Below are positions 56,091 to 64,000 of a DNA stretch of 64,000 nt, piece after piece (within the stretch, counting starts at the first letter, position 1; each line of letters starts with the position of its first letter). Source of the stretch: Planctomycetota bacterium (GTDB lineage: Bacteria > Planctomycetota > Phycisphaerae > WQYP01); assembly GCA_021819825.1 (NCBI GenBank), contig JAKAEZ010000001.1, positions 159,218 through 223,217 of the forward strand. The letters run 5' to 3'. The translations under genes and the position numbers were made by a program. The notes below the pieces were generated by a model that was not told the DNA's origin, did not search any database, and saw only the letters and a list, made by a program, of their open reading frames with translations.

Positions 56091-57359
56091 ATGAATGCGA
56101 TTATCATTTCGATTGGCGATGAACTTACCTCGGGGCTAACCATTAACAGCAATGCCGCGTGGCTGGGGCGGCAACTCACAGAGTTGGGAATCAGTTGTCA
56201 GTTGCAACTGACTATTGGCGATAATCAATCGGCTATTGTTGCCGCCATCAGACAGAGCATTACGCAATGCGACATTCTGCTTATTTCCGGCGGATTAGGT
56301 CCCACCGAAGATGATCTCACACGCCGCGCTGTGGCTGAGGCGATGGGTGAGCCGCTGGTAATGGATCAGGTTGCCTTGAGCGACTTGGAGGCTTTTTTTC
56401 GGCGGATCAATCGGACCATGACGGAGAACAATCGGCTACAGGCGATGCGACCACTTAGCGCCTCGTGTGTCAAGAATTCATGTGGCACAGCACCGGGAAT
56501 TATGGTCCGCCTGAGCAACACGCAAATCTTTGTAATGCCAGGCGTGCCCAAGGAAATGAAGGCGATGTTTGAACTGTCCTACAAACCGTTGCTGCAAGCG
56601 GCGGCCGGCAACGTGGTGCGGCGGATCATGGCGCTTAATATCTGTGGTGCCGGCGAATCATGGATCGGCTCGCGTATTGCCGACCTCATGAAGCGCGGAG
56701 CAAATCCATCCGTCGGCACAACCGTTCACGACGGCATTGTTTCCGTTCGCATCTACGCCACGGGAAAGCCCGCGGAAGCCGGTGCGATGATAGAGGCAAT
56801 GGCCAACACGGTGCGTCACAGGCTGGGTGAACTGATTTTTTCAGCGGATCAGGTCGCTCTTGAAACCGTTGTTGTGCAGGCATTACTAAGCCAGGAGAGT
56901 ACCGTCACCACCGCGGAAAGCTGCACCGGCGGATGGATCGCGATGATGCTCACTAACGTTCCCGGCAGTTCCGCATGTTTCAAGCGGGGCTGGGTCACGT
57001 ACAGTGATGAAAGCAAATCGGCGGATATTGGTGTTGACCCTGAAGTCATTAAAAAATACGGAGCCGTCAGCCGGGAAGTGGCCGCCGCGATGGCGGAACA
57101 GGCCCGGAGCCGGGCGGAAGCACATTGGGCGATTGCGGTTACGGGCAATGCCGGTCCGGTCAGCGATGACCCGAAAAATCCCGTGGGGCTGGTGTATATC
57201 GGTATTGCCGGGCCGAACGGACATGGGGATATTTATGTACGGAACTGCCAATTTTCCGGCGACCGCCAGAGCATTCGCCTGCGGAGCAGTCAGATGGCGC
57301 TAACACTGCTTCGATTAAAACTGCTCGACCTTGATCCAGAGGCGGTCCTTCCGCCATGA
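56091..57359 (+). CDS. cinA: CinA-family protein (ADP-ribose pyrophosphatase and nicotinamide mononucleotide deamidase)
   Basis: The 422-residue protein has the N-terminal MoCF-like domain (IISIGDELTSGLTINSNAAWL, LLISGGLGPTEDDLTRRAVA, MPGVPKEMKAMF) and the C-terminal PncC deamidase domain (TTAESCTGGWIAMMLTNVPG, AVTGNAGP). It is thought to recycle pyridine nucleotides. The start at 56091 is chosen because the family begins MNAIIISIGDEL; AAAGG lies 11 bases upstream. It converges on the radical SAM gene with 8 bp between. Confidence 0.94.
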   Translation: MNAIIISIGDELTSGLTINSNAAWLGRQLTELGISCQLQLTIGDNQSAIVAAIRQSITQCDILLISGGLGPTEDDLTRRAVAEAMGEPLVMDQVALSDLEAFFRRINRTMTENNRLQAMRPLSASCVKNSCGTAPGIMVRLSNTQIFVMPGVPKEMKAMFELSYKPLLQAAAGNVVRRIMALNICGAGESWIGSRIADLMKRGANPSVGTTVHDGIVSVRIYATGKPAEAGAMIEAMANTVRHRLGELIFSADQVALETVVVQALLSQESTVTTAESCTGGWIAMMLTNVPGSSACFKRGWVTYSDESKSADIGVDPEVIKKYGAVSREVAAAMAEQARSRAEAHWAIAVTGNAGPVSDDPKNPVGLVYIGIAGPNGHGDIYVRNCQFSGDRQSIRLRSSQMALTLLRLKLLDLDPEAVLPP

Positions 57360-57367
57360 AACAACCG

Positions 57368-58564
57368 TCACCCGGCTTTTGATACCGCCGCACTGGGATG
57401 AACTTCCGGCATAATCGGAATGTGCACTCTGGTTTCAGCCGGATCATAGTGCGGGGAAATAGCGTATTGCACCGGGACACCGTCTTTGGTATGCAGAAGA
57501 TAATAACCGCCGCGATCAACCAGTTGCTCGTATGGGCCAATGACACATTTGCCCATGGGGGTCGGGATAGTCAGCAAAGGCACGCGCGTGCCGGGCGCGG
57601 ACGCCAGCTCCCGCAGAATATTCTGGCTTTCCGGCAACGTCAGGCGATGCTGGGGCAAGGTGCCATCCGGAAATGGATGAATCAGATAATACGGTTTGAA
57701 CACCACCGGACCGGAATCCATACGGTCATACATATCTGTAATTATTGAGGCATCATCGTTGATGCCTCGAAAAAGCGGATGCTGAGTCATCATCAGCGGG
57801 CGGCGGGAATCCGCCAGTTCCGTCAGCGCCAGCATCGCCTGGTGTAATTCGGTTGTGACTTCGCGCGGATGCACCACATGCAGAATATAAGACGACGGCG
57901 ATAATTTTTTCAATGCCTGATGCAAGGCCGTGTTACCAATTATCCGCTGTGGATACCAGACCGGCTCACGGGTGTGAATGGTAACGGTAATGCGACGCGC
58001 TACGGTTTTATTGAGCCTGTGCATCCGCAAGGCCACGTGCTCAAGCACGGCGGGTGGAACGGCCAAGGGATCACCGCCACTTAAAATAATCTCACGCAGT
58101 TCACTTCGCTTGGGCGACGTTTCCGCCTGATCAAACATGGCGTCAATTTCCTGATGCGATATTCGCCCCGGCGTAACATCCCTATTCTTCAAATAGCAGT
58201 ACCGGCACAGGCCACTGCAAAAATCCGTTACCCGCAGCAGCGCTTCATAACGGTATTTCTGAATCCACCGCGGATGATTCACAGCCCGATCAGCAAGTTG
58301 AAACGCATCCCAGCGTTCTTCACCGGTATCGCTTAGTTCCCCAGCATTAGGCAACGCCAGAACCCATAGCGGATCATTCACATCATTAAGCAGAATTTTT
58401 TCAGCATAAAATCGCGGCAACCGGAAGGTATACCGTTGGGCAATCGCCGTCATAGTCGCAGCCATCGCATCCGTAATGGTGGGCAGCACAGCGCGCAACT
58501 GGTCGATTGAGGTTATTAAATCCGCGGGTGCAGTATTTACAGGCGTTTCCAAGTCCGGCATCAT
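57368..58564 (-). CDS. KamA-family radical SAM protein (lysine 2,3-aminomutase-like)
   Basis: The 398-residue protein has the radical SAM cluster motif CSGLCRYC, the ILSGGDPLAVPP SAM region and a KamA-type C-terminal part (VFKPYYLIHPFPDGTLPQHR, ending near VPIMPE). The family includes lysine 2,3-aminomutase and the EF-P lysine mutase EpmB. No epmA is seen nearby, so the substrate is undetermined. ATG 58564 follows TAGGA; 58561 is an alternative. Confidence 0.88.
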   Translation of the reverse strand: MMPDLETPVNTAPADLITSIDQLRAVLPTITDAMAATMTAIAQRYTFRLPRFYAEKILLNDVNDPLWVLALPNAGELSDTGEERWDAFQLADRAVNHPRWIQKYRYEALLRVTDFCSGLCRYCYLKNRDVTPGRISHQEIDAMFDQAETSPKRSELREIILSGGDPLAVPPAVLEHVALRMHRLNKTVARRITVTIHTREPVWYPQRIIGNTALHQALKKLSPSSYILHVVHPREVTTELHQAMLALTELADSRRPLMMTQHPLFRGINDDASIITDMYDRMDSGPVVFKPYYLIHPFPDGTLPQHRLTLPESQNILRELASAPGTRVPLLTIPTPMGKCVIGPYEQLVDRGGYYLLHTKDGVPVQYAISPHYDPAETRVHIPIMPEVHPSAAVSKAG

Positions 58565-58689
58565 CAAATTCCTATCCTACTAACATAATCTTAACGCCAT
58601 GCGGATAAATCTCCAATGCGAGACACCGGATATTGTCGCTTTGGACATCGGATTTTTCGAATGGATGTGGGCAAAACTTTTGGCGCATG

Positions 58690-58963
58690 CTAGTGCCCTG
58701 TTTCGGCCATAATTACGGGTTGACGGAGGGCCAAGGGGTTGTGGGCGCGAAGCGAGGAGGATTGCGTATGGATGCATACGTTGACGACGAGCGACAAAGC
58801 CCGCGGCCCCTTGGCCCCCGCCCGAAGGGTTGGCCTTAAACCGGCCATCTGCGGCGTCGCGTCGGCTCAAGGGGTTTACGAACCCGGTTCTCGCCGCCGA
58901 CTCCTTGCATCTGGCCGGTTTAAGGCCAATCAACCCGTAATTATGGCCGGAACAGGGCACTAG
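58690..58963 (+). mobile_element. 274-bp MITE-like element with strongly folded core, copy 1
   Basis: The ends are 33-bp inverted repeats (58690-58722 and 58931-58963) with one mismatch; both outermost words are CTAG, possibly the target duplication. Inside, a first hairpin pairs 58728-58746 with 58799-58817 (19 bp, three G-U), with a 52-base loop holding a small hairpin (CGTATG/CATACG). A second stem pairs 58830-58847 with 58912-58929, 18 bp perfect. I see no reading frame worth calling in it. A direct copy starts at 63846. Confidence 0.85.
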
Positions 58964-59087
58964 CCCCTTTTCATCTTCTGGGTTATTTTTTGCGTAAAAG
59001 GTTGTCAGGCAGAGGCAACGGGGGCTGGTAGCCGCCCGGGAATTGCCTGCCTACAATACCTGGACTTCGTGGAGGCTTGATCGCTTT

Positions 59088-60674
59088 ATGGGCAAACAGA
59101 AGCGTGTGGTCATTATTGGCGCTGGACCGGGTGGGCTGTCCTCGGCCATGCTATTGGCCAAAGCAGGTCTGGACGTAACGATACTCGAACGGCAGGAGCG
59201 TGTCGGCGGGCGGACCAGCGCTATTGAAAGTGACGGATTCCGTTTTGATGCGGGACCGACATTTTTTCTATACCCGGAAATCCTCAAGGATATTTTTGCA
59301 GCGGCAGGGCATGATTTATTCCACGAAGTTCCGATGCGCCGACTGGATCCGCAATATCGCCTGACCTTTGCGGGACAGGGTGAAATTGTCGCCACGGGTG
59401 ATGTCGCCAAGATGCAGGCGGCCATGGCTGAATTAGCCCCTCGGGATGCGGAAAATCTGCCTCGCTTTCTGAGCGAAAATCGCAGCAAACTTGCGGCGTT
59501 TGCCCCCTGTTTGCAATCCCCGTTTTCCGGTTGGCGCGACGTAGTAACCAAGCGCATGATGAAATTACTGCCCATGCTGCGACCTTGGAATTCGCTGGAT
59601 CGCGAGTTGCAGCGTTATTTTTCTGACCCTCGGATTCGTCTGGCCTTCAGCTTTCAGGCCAAATATCTGGGCATGTCGCCGTTCCGCTGCCCGGGGTTAT
59701 TTTCCATCTTATCATTTCTCGAATACGAGCACGGCGTGTTTCATCCGTTAGGCGGGTGTGCACGCGTGAGTGAACGCATGGCTGAACTTCTGCAATCCTC
59801 CGGCGTGCGAATTAGTCTGGGCGAACCGGTGGAAGAGCTGATATTCAGCGGAACCGCGGTCAAAGCCGTTCGCACCAATCGGGCCACTTATCCCGCCGAC
59901 GCGGTTGTTATCAATGCGGATTTTGGTGCCAGCATTCCGCGGCTTATACCGGACGGGCTGCGCCGTCGATGGACCAATAAGCGTATCGAAAAAGCCCGCT
60001 ACTCCTGTTCTACCTTTATGATGTATCTGGGCATTGAGGGGCATTACCCCAATTTACTGCATCATAATATTTTTCTTGCCGAGGATTATCGCAAAAATCT
60101 TCAGGATATTGAAAAAGATCATCGGCTGTCGGAAGACCCGTCTTTTTATATCCAGAACGCGTGTGTCACCGATCCCGCTTTAGCACCGGCGGGTTGCAGC
60201 ACTTTGTATGTATTGACGCCGGTATCGCATCAACATAGTCATATCGACTGGAAATCAGCCAGGATTCCCTTCCGACGGCGAATGTTGCAGCAATTAGAGC
60301 GTTTCGGACTAAAAGATATTGAGTCCCGTATCCGCTTTGAACGTGTGGTGACGCCGGAAGATTGGCAGAATCGTATGGCTATATACCGGGGAGCAACGTT
60401 TAATCTGGCACACGACTTTAGGCAGATGCTGCACTTTCGCCCGCATAATCGCTTTGAGGAAACCGGCGGAATTTATCTGGTTGGCGGCGGCACGCACCCC
60501 GGAAGCGGCCTGCCGGTGATATATGAATCAGCGCGCATCAGTTCGCGATTGCTCCTGGAAGATTTAGGATTAAAATCTCAATGGGACCAACTGGCCGCTG
60601 CGATGACCATGAAAGAGTGTAGAATGGACTTGACGAAAAGCGCGCAATTGAATGCTGTTTCGGCGGCCGTGTGA
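59088..60674 (+). CDS. Carotenoid desaturase/oxygenase, CrtN/CrtP/CrtI type (first)
   Basis: The 528-residue flavoprotein has VVIIGAGPGGLSSAMLLAKA at the N-terminus (FAD), GGRTSAIESDGFRFDAGPTF, and the family C-terminus VGGGTHPGSGLPVIYESA. It belongs with phytoene and diapophytoene desaturases; CrtN-like desaturation of a C30 precursor is plausible. The start at 59088 has GGAGG eleven bases upstream. The aldehyde dehydrogenase gene follows 15 bp later, so it is the first gene of the carotenoid unit. Confidence 0.9.
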   Translation: MGKQKRVVIIGAGPGGLSSAMLLAKAGLDVTILERQERVGGRTSAIESDGFRFDAGPTFFLYPEILKDIFAAAGHDLFHEVPMRRLDPQYRLTFAGQGEIVATGDVAKMQAAMAELAPRDAENLPRFLSENRSKLAAFAPCLQSPFSGWRDVVTKRMMKLLPMLRPWNSLDRELQRYFSDPRIRLAFSFQAKYLGMSPFRCPGLFSILSFLEYEHGVFHPLGGCARVSERMAELLQSSGVRISLGEPVEELIFSGTAVKAVRTNRATYPADAVVINADFGASIPRLIPDGLRRRWTNKRIEKARYSCSTFMMYLGIEGHYPNLLHHNIFLAEDYRKNLQDIEKDHRLSEDPSFYIQNACVTDPALAPAGCSTLYVLTPVSHQHSHIDWKSARIPFRRRMLQQLERFGLKDIESRIRFERVVTPEDWQNRMAIYRGATFNLAHDFRQMLHFRPHNRFEETGGIYLVGGGTHPGSGLPVIYESARISSRLLLEDLGLKSQWDQLAAAMTMKECRMDLTKSAQLNAVSAAV

Positions 60675-60689
60675 GGGCATTGGTGATTT

Positions 60690-62213
60690 ATGGAACCTGT
60701 TGACCAACCATTTTCCGCCCGTCGTAACGCCACGCAACCGCTGGAACTTAGTGTGGCCCAGGCACGCGCCTCACAGATTCAGTGGAGCCGGCAAAGCATT
60801 GAGCATCGCCTGTATGCCATCGCAAAATTTCGCCAGAGCATGGCGGCGTCTCCCGCCCGCTTTATTCAAGCGTTATCCCATTTGCCCGACCGCACGGAGG
60901 TGCAAAGCATTGCCGCGGAAATTATTCCCTTGGCCAATGCCGCACGGTTTTTACAGCGCCGTGCGGAAAGAATTTTGCGCCCGCGCGTCCGCTCTCCCCT
61001 GCTTTCCGGCATTCGCATTACGGTGGATCATCGTCCGCACGGCCTGGTGCTGATTGTCGGTCCATCCAACTACCCGTTATTTCTTCCTGGCGTGCAGGTG
61101 CTTCAGGCTCTGGTGGCCGGCAACGCCGTACTGTTAAAACCCGGGACTGGGGGTACCAGCGCGGCCGTGGCGCTGGTGAGCCTGTTACGGACCAGCGGCA
61201 TTGATCCAACGTTAATTCATCTTCTGCCGGAAGACACCGAAGTGGTACATCACGCCATTGATCTGGGCGTAGATCAGTTAATTCTCACCGGATCGATTCC
61301 CGCGGGCCGAGCGATCGTGACTTCGATGGCCCAAAAGCCGCCGCATCCGGCAATTATGGAACTTTCCGGATCGGACGCGGTGTTTATATTGTCCAGCGCG
61401 GATTTGTATCGGGCGGTTGCGTTGCTGCAATTCGGCATGGAATTTAATGGCAGCGCCACATGCATTGCGCCGCGCCGGGTAATTATTGTGCGTTCCATGC
61501 TGGAGAAATTTGAGCACCTGCTGTTGCGCCGATTCTCCGATTGTAAGCCGGCTCCGCTAAACGAAGCGGCAACGCAAAAACTCCTGCCGCTGGTGCGCGA
61601 TGCGTTGGCACGCGGCGCACGGCTGGTGGTGGGAAAAATATCCGGCGACAAACCACTGGGGCCGCTGATTCTTATGCATACCACTTCCGAGATGCCTATT
61701 ATGTCCGCGGATGTGATGGCACCGGTGCTCTGTGTGCAGGTGGTAGCGGATACGCTGGAGGCGCTTACCGCTTATAACGCCTGCCCCATGCGACTTAGCG
61801 CTTCGATTTTTGGGGATGCGGTACCGGCACGCGCCCTGGCGCGCCGCATTGATGCGGGATGTATCGTCATCAATGATCTTATTGCGCCCACCGCTCATCC
61901 GGAGGTTCCCTTTACCGCGCGGGGCGAAAGCGGGTACGGCACAACGCGCGGGGCTGAGGGATTATTGGCCATGACCTGGCCCAATGTGGTCGTGGAACGC
62001 ACGGGCCGCACGCTGCCCCACCTGCGCAAGCCGGAGCGGCATGATCAGCAGATATTGCTGTTGGTACTCCGCCTGCTGCATGGCGCGGATGCGGCGGTTC
62101 GAATTCGTTCTTTAGCGGCGCTGCTGCGCATATTCATGGGCTTTGCCGGCCCCCTCAAGGAAAAAGATGAGGGTTCAATTAAATCACGAGAAAACAAATA
62201 TGACTCGCTTTAA
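60690..62213 (+). CDS. Aldehyde dehydrogenase in the carotenoid cluster (CrtNc/AldH-like)
   Basis: The 507-residue enzyme has LIVGPSNYPLFLPGVQVLQA, LTGSIPAGRAI, MELSGSDAVFIL and catalytic Cys258 in FNGSATCIAP. It would oxidise the terminal aldehyde of a C30 carotenoid to the acid, the step done by AldH/CrtNc in staphyloxanthin-type pathways. The roughly 60-residue tail after the core is longer than usual. Its position between two desaturase/oxygenase genes with short gaps supports this role. Confidence 0.85.
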   Translation: MEPVDQPFSARRNATQPLELSVAQARASQIQWSRQSIEHRLYAIAKFRQSMAASPARFIQALSHLPDRTEVQSIAAEIIPLANAARFLQRRAERILRPRVRSPLLSGIRITVDHRPHGLVLIVGPSNYPLFLPGVQVLQALVAGNAVLLKPGTGGTSAAVALVSLLRTSGIDPTLIHLLPEDTEVVHHAIDLGVDQLILTGSIPAGRAIVTSMAQKPPHPAIMELSGSDAVFILSSADLYRAVALLQFGMEFNGSATCIAPRRVIIVRSMLEKFEHLLLRRFSDCKPAPLNEAATQKLLPLVRDALARGARLVVGKISGDKPLGPLILMHTTSEMPIMSADVMAPVLCVQVVADTLEALTAYNACPMRLSASIFGDAVPARALARRIDAGCIVINDLIAPTAHPEVPFTARGESGYGTTRGAEGLLAMTWPNVVVERTGRTLPHLRKPERHDQQILLLVLRLLHGADAAVRIRSLAALLRIFMGFAGPLKEKDEGSIKSRENKYDSL

Positions 62214-62286
62214 TTCATGCCGGAATAGCGGCGAAGCTTAAGTGTGTTACCAAGCAAGTTTGTTCATTGAGGCTCATAGACATACC

Positions 62287-63837
62287 ATGTTGATGGCAGA
62301 TACAACCAAGCATCCCATTGGAATTATTGGCGGTGGATTAGGCGGATTGGCGGCGGCTTGTACGCTGGCGGGTCGCGGCCACCGCGTGATGCTCTTTGAA
62401 ACAAATCCCTGGTTGGGCGGTAAAGCGGCGGTGCATACTGACGGGAAATTCCGCTTTGATATGGGGCCGACAATTCTGCTTATGCCTTTTGTCCTGCGCC
62501 GCATATTTTCTGAAGCGGGTGTAAAACTTGAAGACGCTTTGGACCTGGTTCGCCTGGATCCGCAGTGGCGGTGCTTTTTTGATGACGGGGGCGTTTTGGA
62601 CCTCGTGGATCATCCGCAACGTATGGCCGCCAATCTCGCCGCTTTTGCCCCTGGACAAGCGGTGGATCAGGAATATGCTGAAATGTTGCGGCAATCGAAA
62701 CTCATGCGCAACACGTCGGATAAATATTTTTTCTGGAAATCCATCGGTTCCATCCGCGACACCTTTGATTTCAAAGGAAGCCTGCAGATTTCCGTCCTGC
62801 GGGATTTGATGAACATGAAACTCGGTCGCACGCTTCATGCCACCGTGCGTTCTGTGATCCATGAGCCGCGCATCGCTCAGATGGTGGATCACTTCACGCA
62901 ATATGTAGGCTCAGCTCCGGCACTTTCACCGGCGGTACTCATGGGCATCGCGGATATGCAAATCAGTGAAGGAATCTGGTACCCACGCGGCGGCACCCGC
63001 GCGGTGCCGGAAGCACTGGAGAAGATATCCCGCACGCTGGGCGTTGATATTCACACCGACTGCCCCGTGGCACGGATTAAGACAGATGGAAAACAGGTGG
63101 TTGCGGTGGTAACCGCCGATGGTAAGGAATTTCCCGTATCCGCCGTTATCAGTAACTCGGATGTGGTTTTGACGCATAAAGAGCTGTTGCCTGAAGCGCC
63201 TGCCCAAAAATTTGAGAAGCGCCGCCGGTACGAGCCGGCCTGCTCAGGGGTGGTATTGTATCTGGGCTTAAACAAGCGGTATGATCATCTAGCGCATCAT
63301 GATTTTGTATTTTCCCGCGATCCGGAACAGGAATTCCAAGACATCTATCAGCGTGGCATCCCCGCCGCCGACCCCACGTGCTATCTTTGCGCGCCGGCCG
63401 GCAGCGATGCGTCAGTAGCTCCCGGCGGCGGCGAGGCTTTATATATTCTGGTTCATACGCCCTACCTGCGTCCGGGACAGGACTGGAAAAAGATTCTTCC
63501 GGAATATCGCCGCGTTATATTTGACAAGCTGGCACGCACGGCGGGATTAAAAGATCTGGAATCTCGAATTGTTTGCCAGCGCGCATTGACCCCGGAAGAT
63601 ATCCGTGATCGCTATCATGTGTGGAACGGTGCTATCTACGGCCTGGCCAGTCATGGCCGATTTAATGGGGCCTTCAAACCGGCTAATCGAAGCCGTGATG
63701 TGCAAGGTTTATATTTCGCCGGTGGCTCGGCTCATCCGGGTCCTGGCATGCCGATGGCCCTGATGTCCGGCTGGATCGCAGCGGACGCATTGGATACGGA
63801 TATGTCGGGAGCGACCGCGACTGTCCCGCAGACGTGA
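62287..63837 (+). CDS. Carotenoid desaturase/oxygenase, CrtN/CrtP type (second)
   Basis: The 516-residue protein has GIIGGGLGGLAAACTLAGRG (FAD), GGKAAVHTDGKFRFDMGPT and FAGGSAHPGPGMPMALMSGW at the C-terminus. It is similar to the first desaturase in its parts but clearly diverged. By analogy with CrtN-CrtP pairs it may be the oxygenase that turns the end methyl into an aldehyde. The ATG at 62287 has only a weak ribosome site; 62293 is an alternative. The repeat element begins 9 bp after its stop. Confidence 0.88.
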   Translation: MLMADTTKHPIGIIGGGLGGLAAACTLAGRGHRVMLFETNPWLGGKAAVHTDGKFRFDMGPTILLMPFVLRRIFSEAGVKLEDALDLVRLDPQWRCFFDDGGVLDLVDHPQRMAANLAAFAPGQAVDQEYAEMLRQSKLMRNTSDKYFFWKSIGSIRDTFDFKGSLQISVLRDLMNMKLGRTLHATVRSVIHEPRIAQMVDHFTQYVGSAPALSPAVLMGIADMQISEGIWYPRGGTRAVPEALEKISRTLGVDIHTDCPVARIKTDGKQVVAVVTADGKEFPVSAVISNSDVVLTHKELLPEAPAQKFEKRRRYEPACSGVVLYLGLNKRYDHLAHHDFVFSRDPEQEFQDIYQRGIPAADPTCYLCAPAGSDASVAPGGGEALYILVHTPYLRPGQDWKKILPEYRRVIFDKLARTAGLKDLESRIVCQRALTPEDIRDRYHVWNGAIYGLASHGRFNGAFKPANRSRDVQGLYFAGGSAHPGPGMPMALMSGWIAADALDTDMSGATATVPQT

Positions 63838-63845
63838 CAGTCGCA

Positions 63846-64000
63846 CTAGTGCTCTGTCACGCCTAAATATTAGGATTTACGGAGGGCCAGGGGGCTGTGG
63901 GCGCGAAGCGAGGAGGATTGTGTATGGGAACATACATTGACGACGAGCGACAAAGCCCACGGCCCCCTGGCCCCCGCCCCGCGGGGTTGCCCGCAAACGC
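63846..64000 (+). repeat. Second copy of the folded repeat element, cut by window edge
   Basis: It begins CTAGTGCTCTG like copy 1. The stem pairs 63884-63902 with 63955-63973, and the tip hairpin is TGTATG/CATACA. The 36 bases around the tip (63903-63920 and 63937-63954) are identical to those in copy 1, whereas the outer part has diverged and the right half is outside the window. Confidence 0.85.

Noticed and set aside
58728..58817. Group II intron domain V or an OMEGA/HEARO-type guide RNA
   Set aside because: No reverse transcriptase, IscB or TnpB gene is adjacent and the terminal inverted repeats do not fit IS200/IS605 elements; I could not match a known motif.
58580..58963. Open frames on both strands across the repeat element
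   Set aside because: They follow from the palindromic GC-rich sequence, have no ribosome-binding sites and are not kept in the second copy.
58690..64000. Composite transposon carrying the carotenoid genes
   Set aside because: Neither flanking element has a transposase and the left one looks complete without it, so active transposition of the whole unit is not supported.

Overview
The window most resembles a chromosomal stretch from a planctomycete, probably class Phycisphaerae. The evidence is a type IV prepilin-like protein with an X9-DG-type C-terminus, a PEP-CTERM protein built from Gloeo/Verruco-type repeats, a three-gene set for C30-type carotenoid acids, a plant-type acyl-ACP desaturase, and housekeeping genes scattered as short operons on both strands. 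The assignment rests on gene content and remembered family features, not on a search. Both edges cut features: an outer-membrane efflux gene at the left and a repeat element at the right.

Layout. 1-5.9 kb: an efflux lipoprotein (partial), a large membrane GGDEF-EAL signalling protein and a small unknown gene. 6-15 kb (minus strand): a PHP-type phosphatase, typA, an hsp20-lon-lipB operon, and a tsf-pyrH-frr operon that lacks the usual rpsB. 15-22.7 kb: a cold-shock gene with a strong promoter, purA, uppS, an orphan NtrC-type regulator, a RibB protein whose GTP cyclohydrolase II half has lost its zinc ligands, and two unknown membrane proteins. 23-28.4 kb is the most accessory-looking part: a rhamnogalacturonan lyase (PL4), tRNA-Pro(GGG), an ISAzo13-type transposase remnant, a PEP-CTERM repeat protein, a second copy of the tRNA 3' end, and 1.4 kb without genes.

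28.4-45 kb: rpsT coupled to an S4-less TlyA-like methyltransferase, sppA, a sugar isomerase-like protein, a C-terminal processing protease, a group II intron remnant, an acyl-CoA dehydrogenase-like gene, an aminotransferase, a parvulin-type isomerase, a prepilin, a CusF-like lipoprotein, an aldehyde dehydrogenase, dnaN and an SPFH-GYF protein. 45-58.6 kb: an MlaE/MlaF lipid transporter pair, a family 2 glycosyltransferase, a quinone oxidoreductase, hrpB, a GH1 glycosidase, prmC, an acyl-ACP desaturase, cinA and a lysine 2,3-aminomutase-like radical SAM gene.

59-63.8 kb: two CrtN/CrtP-type carotenoid desaturases or oxygenases around an aldehyde dehydrogenase, all on the plus strand, probably converting a C30 precursor to a carotenoid acid. 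This cluster is bracketed by two direct copies of a previously unrecognised (by me) repeat element. The complete left copy is 274 bp with 33-bp terminal inverted repeats. Both copies share a stem whose two arms change together, while 36 loop bases are identical, which points to a conserved RNA structure carried by a MITE-like element. That pair is the strongest candidate for something undescribed here.
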